From contig NZ_PJBJ01000028.1 in assembly GCF_002836475.1 (NCBI RefSeq), positions 186,001 to 250,000 of the forward strand: a stretch of 64,000 nt of DNA, given 5' to 3'. Below the pieces are notes generated by a model. That model made no database searches, had not been told where the DNA came from, and worked only from the letters and a program-made list of their open reading frames with translations. Source of the DNA: Flavobacterium sp. ALD4. GTDB lineage: Bacteria > Bacteroidota > Bacteroidia > Flavobacteriales > Flavobacteriaceae. The position numbers were made by a program, and so were the translations under genes. Positions 60,733 through 64,000 of the stretch are shown piece by piece; positions within the stretch are counted from its first letter, which is position 1, and each line of letters begins with the position of its first letter.

Positions 60733-62580
60733 TTAAAATTTATTTGCATAGCTTTTCATCCAGATATGCATCATAAATAATGGCATAATATAAGGAACCA
60801 TTCTACTATCTCCTTTTTCTAAATTCTGAATAAGTTGCTTGATGTTTATATTTTCAAAATAGGGCATTTGAAAGAGGTCGCTTTTTGAAAAAGACTCTAA
60901 TTCATCTTTGAAAGCGGGACTTTTTGTTAAATAATCTCCCCATGGAGCACTTAGTCCAACTTTTTTAAATTTTAGAATTTCTTTGGGCAGTCGGTCTTCC
61001 ATAGCAGTTTTCAGTATAAATTTCCCTTTTTTTCCTGTAAACATCCATTTGTCATCCAGAGAGCCTAAGCCAATTATTAGTCTCTGGTCTAAAAAAGGTT
61101 CGCGGCATTCTATTGAAGCCCCCATTGTGACCCGGTCATTTCTGGACAAAAGTGAGCGTAAATATGTTTGTTGATCAAAATATAGCGCTTGTCTTCTTAA
61201 ATTATGCGGATACAAAGATTTTGCTTCTGTATATATTTTCTTTCTATATTCATTTTTGGGAGCAGAGTTAATTCCAAGGGTTTTTGAAATATCGCCCGGA
61301 TAAATATTGGAACCATTATAGAATACTAAATCAGATTTTTTACTGATATGCGAATATCGAATGAGCTTTTCATACCGTGGATTTTTTTCAAAAAGATCCA
61401 AATTCCCTATTGTTGAAATCGATTTTAATAAGGCAGGGAATTGCAATGTTTTATATCGAACATAGCCACCCATCAATTCATCTGCGCCTTCGCCAGAAAT
61501 CAATACTTTTACCAATGGTTTTGCTATTTTAGAAATAGCCAATAGGTGAGGCTCGCTTAAGTGCATTATCGGTTCATCTTGAAGATAGGTTGACTGAATC
61601 AGATTGTCATAAAGGTCCATGTCTTCTAATTGCATGGTATGAAAATCGTATCCGAATTTTTCAGCCATCATTTTTGCCAAATGGGACTCATTATGCTTTT
61701 GGTCTTTAAAACCAATATTGAAGGTTTGTATATTTTTGTAGTTTTGATGGTTCAAAGAAGCAAGTACTGATGAGGAGTCGAGTCCTCCACTCAATAATAC
61801 ACCAACCGGTACGTCACTAACCATTCTTAATCTGACCGAATCGTCAAAAGTCTCCCTAAACCATTCTATTGGGTTTTTAATTTTGTGTTGGTTTTGAATT
61901 TCCTTTTTTAAATTCCACCATTTTTCAACAGTGATTTTTCCTCCTTCATGCATGGTCATACTATGTCCGGGTAGGACTTTATTAACATTGTGAAATAAAG
62001 TATTTTGGCCTGCTACAAATCTGTTGAAAATATACTCTTCTATTCCGTCCTGGGCAATTTTAAGGGGGACTCCCGCAGTAAATAATGCTTTTTGTTCAGA
62101 TGCGAAATAAAATGTTTCGTTATAGAAAGAATAATATAATGGTTTTACGCCCATTCGATCACGAACTACAGCAAGTTTTTTTTCTAGTTTATCCCAAATA
62201 GCAAATGCAAACATTCCGTTTAGACGAGAAAGCATTTTTAAACCATAGAGCTCATATAGTTTTATTAAAACTTCCGTGTCAGAACTTGTTTTTATGTTAA
62301 ATCCGCTACTTTTTAATTCTGGGTAAAAGTCCTTGAAGTTGTAAATTTCTCCATTGTACACCATTACATATCTTCCGTTATCTGAAAGAAAGGGTTGATG
62401 TCCGGCAGCTGAAACATCAAGAATTGAAAGTCTTCGATGGCCTAAACCAATATTATTTTCAATAAATAAGCCAGCATCGTCAGGACCGCGATGTTCTAGT
62501 GAATCGCGCATCTTGGTCAGAATACGACTGTCCACTTTTTTTTGAGACTGCAAATGCAGGACTCCATTAATTCCGCACAT
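60733..62580 (-). CDS. asnB: Asparagine synthase (glutamine-hydrolysing)
   Basis: A 615-residue enzyme. The N-terminal glutaminase domain has the catalytic cysteine at 2 (MCGINGVLH), RRLSILDVSAAGHQPF and VMVYNGEIYNF. The synthetase domain has the P-loop VGVLLSGGLDSSSVLA and SGEGADELMGGYVRY. It follows the GT4 glycosyltransferase gene after two bases, and in polysaccharide clusters such AsnB homologues often amidate sugars rather than make asparagine; either role is possible here. Confidence 0.95.
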   Translation of the reverse strand: MCGINGVLHLQSQKKVDSRILTKMRDSLEHRGPDDAGLFIENNIGLGHRRLSILDVSAAGHQPFLSDNGRYVMVYNGEIYNFKDFYPELKSSGFNIKTSSDTEVLIKLYELYGLKMLSRLNGMFAFAIWDKLEKKLAVVRDRMGVKPLYYSFYNETFYFASEQKALFTAGVPLKIAQDGIEEYIFNRFVAGQNTLFHNVNKVLPGHSMTMHEGGKITVEKWWNLKKEIQNQHKIKNPIEWFRETFDDSVRLRMVSDVPVGVLLSGGLDSSSVLASLNHQNYKNIQTFNIGFKDQKHNESHLAKMMAEKFGYDFHTMQLEDMDLYDNLIQSTYLQDEPIMHLSEPHLLAISKIAKPLVKVLISGEGADELMGGYVRYKTLQFPALLKSISTIGNLDLFEKNPRYEKLIRYSHISKKSDLVFYNGSNIYPGDISKTLGINSAPKNEYRKKIYTEAKSLYPHNLRRQALYFDQQTYLRSLLSRNDRVTMGASIECREPFLDQRLIIGLGSLDDKWMFTGKKGKFILKTAMEDRLPKEILKFKKVGLSAPWGDYLTKSPAFKDELESFSKSDLFQMPYFENINIKQLIQNLEKGDSRMVPYIMPLFMMHIWMKSYANKF

Positions 62581-62582
62581 AG

Positions 62583-63650
62583 CTAGTTAGTTTTGATACT
62601 GTTAATTAATTCGTGGTATTTGTTGGCAATTATTTTCATGTTGATTTTGTAATCGGCATTATCCTCGATAAATTGTCGGTTATTCAAAATAGATTCCTTT
62701 CTATAGGTACTGTTCTCTAAAGCCCATAGTAGTTCTTCAGCAAGCATTTTAGGATCATCTACGGTGATTAATTGTCCATTATTGCGATGGGTAATCCAAC
62801 TTTGGTTTCCGGCTATGTTAGAAACAATAGGATAACAGTTGCAGGCCATCGCTTCAAATAATGATGCCGATACGCCTTCAGTTGTTGGCATACTGATATA
62901 AAAGTTAGACTGTTTTAATAACGTAGGTAATTCTGTATTTTGAATTCTTCCAGTGAAAAAAACCTTCTTTTCAATATTTAATTTTTTCGCTAAGTATTTC
63001 AAGTTAGGAAGTTGTTTTCCATCACCAATGATAGTAAGGGTGAAGTCAACGCCTTTTTTATTTAAAAGGCCAAATGATTTTAAAATGACATCATGACGGT
63101 ATTCAGGCAATAAAGAACGGGTGACAATCGCACATACTTTTTCAGGATTTGCGGTATTCTTGTTGTCAAATTTCACTAAGTCAATCCCTTTTGGTAGCAC
63201 CAAAACTTTGTTCATGTCCACGTCGGCTTCCCCCATAGAGATCGTCATTACTGGTCCCCAAGCATGAATCAGGGTTGCTTTTTTGAAGGCGTAATTTTGA
63301 ATTATTTTTTTGAACGGTAGTAAAATAGAATTTTCGGGCCATAAATCAGTTATGCCCTGTTGTGCAATAGCTACCGGTTTTACACCAGATAGAGCGGCAA
63401 GAAAACCATAGCTTGTCGTTCTTTCGGCAATGACCATATCAGGTTGGTACCGCTTTATAATTTTCTTAATTTTAAACAACGCAAATGCGAACTCCAAAAT
63501 TCGTAGGGTTCTATTGAAAAAAGTATCGCTTGGTGTTTTTAATTCCCAACTTATTATTTCAAAATCGCCAAATTCTTTTAGCCCATTCGTCCAAGTTAGG
63601 ACGTCAGCTCTGTAAGATTCACCGAGAAAAAGTATTTTTCTTTTTTTCAT
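62583..63650 (-). CDS. Glycosyltransferase family 4
   Basis: A 355-residue GT-B enzyme. The C-terminal donor-binding half has FTLTIIGDGKQLPNLKYLAK, KVFFTGRIQNTELPTLLKQS, FYISMPTTEGVSASLFEAMA with the conserved EGxxxxLFEAMA, and NCYPIVSNIAGNQSWI. The N-terminal half begins ILFLGESYRADVLTWTNGL. It sits in a tight operon, nine bases after the DUF2461 gene and two before asnB, suggesting surface polysaccharide or glycan synthesis. Specificity unknown. Confidence 0.93.
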   Translation of the reverse strand: MKKRKILFLGESYRADVLTWTNGLKEFGDFEIISWELKTPSDTFFNRTLRILEFAFALFKIKKIIKRYQPDMVIAERTTSYGFLAALSGVKPVAIAQQGITDLWPENSILLPFKKIIQNYAFKKATLIHAWGPVMTISMGEADVDMNKVLVLPKGIDLVKFDNKNTANPEKVCAIVTRSLLPEYRHDVILKSFGLLNKKGVDFTLTIIGDGKQLPNLKYLAKKLNIEKKVFFTGRIQNTELPTLLKQSNFYISMPTTEGVSASLFEAMACNCYPIVSNIAGNQSWITHRNNGQLITVDDPKMLAEELLWALENSTYRKESILNNRQFIEDNADYKINMKIIANKYHELINSIKTN

Positions 63651-63659
63651 CGAAATAAA

Positions 63660-64000
63660 TTAAAATTCGTCAGAGTTAAGTGCTCGGTTGATAAATTCAT
63701 TCAAAGGTTTTAAAAGGATGAGTTTTTTACTCATTTTTGGAACAAAATCTCTTTGCAGGATTTCTGAAATATCAAATTTTACACTAGCTTCAAAACTTTT
63801 TAGTTTTAATAGTTCAATTGCGGGGTGCTCTTTGTCATATCCTCGGGGCGGGTTTTTAAGGGTGCTTTTTTCATTTCGATCAAAATCCCCAAATTCTTTT
63901 TTGAAGTCTTTTTCATTTAGAATTACTTCTAAATCATTATGAAAAAAGGCGATTTCTTTGCGGACTTTTTTCAAATCATCTGCTAAGGGTCCATATAATC
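63660..64000 (-). CDS. DUF2461 family protein, 5' end outside the window
   Basis: Only the C-terminal about 113 codons are in view; the frame is open to the window edge. LADDLKKVRKEIAFFHNDLE, then GYDKEHPAIELLKLKSFEAS and the ILQRDFVPKMSKKLILLKPLNEF tail match DUF2461 (TIGR02453), whose function is unknown. It is the upstream member of an operon with GT4 and asnB. Confidence 0.85.
   Translation of the reverse strand, partial: LYGPLADDLKKVRKEIAFFHNDLEVILNEKDFKKEFGDFDRNEKSTLKNPPRGYDKEHPAIELLKLKSFEASVKFDISEILQRDFVPKMSKKLILLKPLNEFINRALNSDEF

Noticed and set aside
1..64000. CRISPR arrays, insertion sequences, prophage or rRNA genes
   Set aside because: No regularly spaced long repeats, no transposase, integrase or phage protein and no rRNA sequence were seen on either strand.

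Overview
The window looks like a chromosomal segment of a Flavobacterium or a close relative (Bacteroidota, Flavobacteriia). The DNA is AT-rich. Many genes are preceded by the Bacteroidota-type -7 element TAnnTTTG, and Shine-Dalgarno sequences are absent. Families typical of the group are present: an OMP beta-barrel protein, an S9 peptidase, a DUF4369 lipoprotein, LytTR signalling and a degenerate zinc-ribbon coiled-coil protein. Genus level is an inference from protein and promoter style, not from a search.

Layout. 1-6.1 kb: kdsD (cut by the window edge) divergent from recQ, a small conserved protein, a flavoprotein and a quinone oxidoreductase. 6.2-7.3 kb: decayed hybrid histidine kinase. 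7.7-10.4 kb: M20 amidohydrolase, msrB, acetyltransferase. 10.6-13.4 kb: idi, queD, a Bcp peroxiredoxin, manA and a small protein. 13.5-13.9 kb: tandem tRNA-Thr genes, each with its own terminator. 14-19.4 kb: DUF4369 lipoprotein, M61 peptidase, DUF2805 protein, sterol desaturase, DoxX and EamA membrane proteins. 19.7-24.8 kb: OMP barrel protein, DUF2721 protein, an unusual FAD monooxygenase with an N-terminal zinc-ribbon-like segment, and a DUF4833 protein. 25-29.5 kb: htpG, a lipocalin/OmpA lipoprotein pair, and an ABC ATPase. 29.5-35 kb: S9 peptidase broken by one nonsense codon, fabH, and a decayed TonB-receptor-like gene. 35-39.9 kb: argS, ffh, folD, DUF1801. 40-46 kb: accessory or decaying region (dead corA, a copy of the rluF 3' end, a three-gene TPR kinase/LytTR locus, a lipoprotein and a 47-residue membrane protein). 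46-57 kb: rluF, alpha/beta hydrolase, zinc-ribbon-like protein, Nif3, lpxK, punA, hybrid kinase, gap, lipA, TonB. 57-64 kb: ECF sigma factor, GT2, dead paiB, murB, asnB, GT4 and a partial DUF2461 gene.

Most of the window is housekeeping: translation (argS, ffh, tRNA-Thr, rluF), envelope (kdsD, lpxK, murB, fabH), cofactors (lipA, folD, queD, idi) and repair/stress (recQ, htpG, msrB, bcp).

The most interesting stretch is 41.2-46.0 kb. A sensor kinase and LytTR regulator are co-transcribed with a 132-residue protein of unknown function. About 1.1 kb downstream of the regulator, two 14-bp direct repeats offset by 21 bp (the classic LytTR-site geometry) sit just upstream of a promoter and a 47-residue membrane protein. 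The block is bounded by the intact rluF gene on the right and a decayed copy of the rluF 3' end on the left. A second promoter with the same geometry but a different motif drives the lipocalin/OmpA pair at 27.2 kb. At least five genes in the window are broken by nonsense codons, frameshifts and deletions, indicating ongoing gene loss (or, for lesions in homopolymers, possible assembly error).
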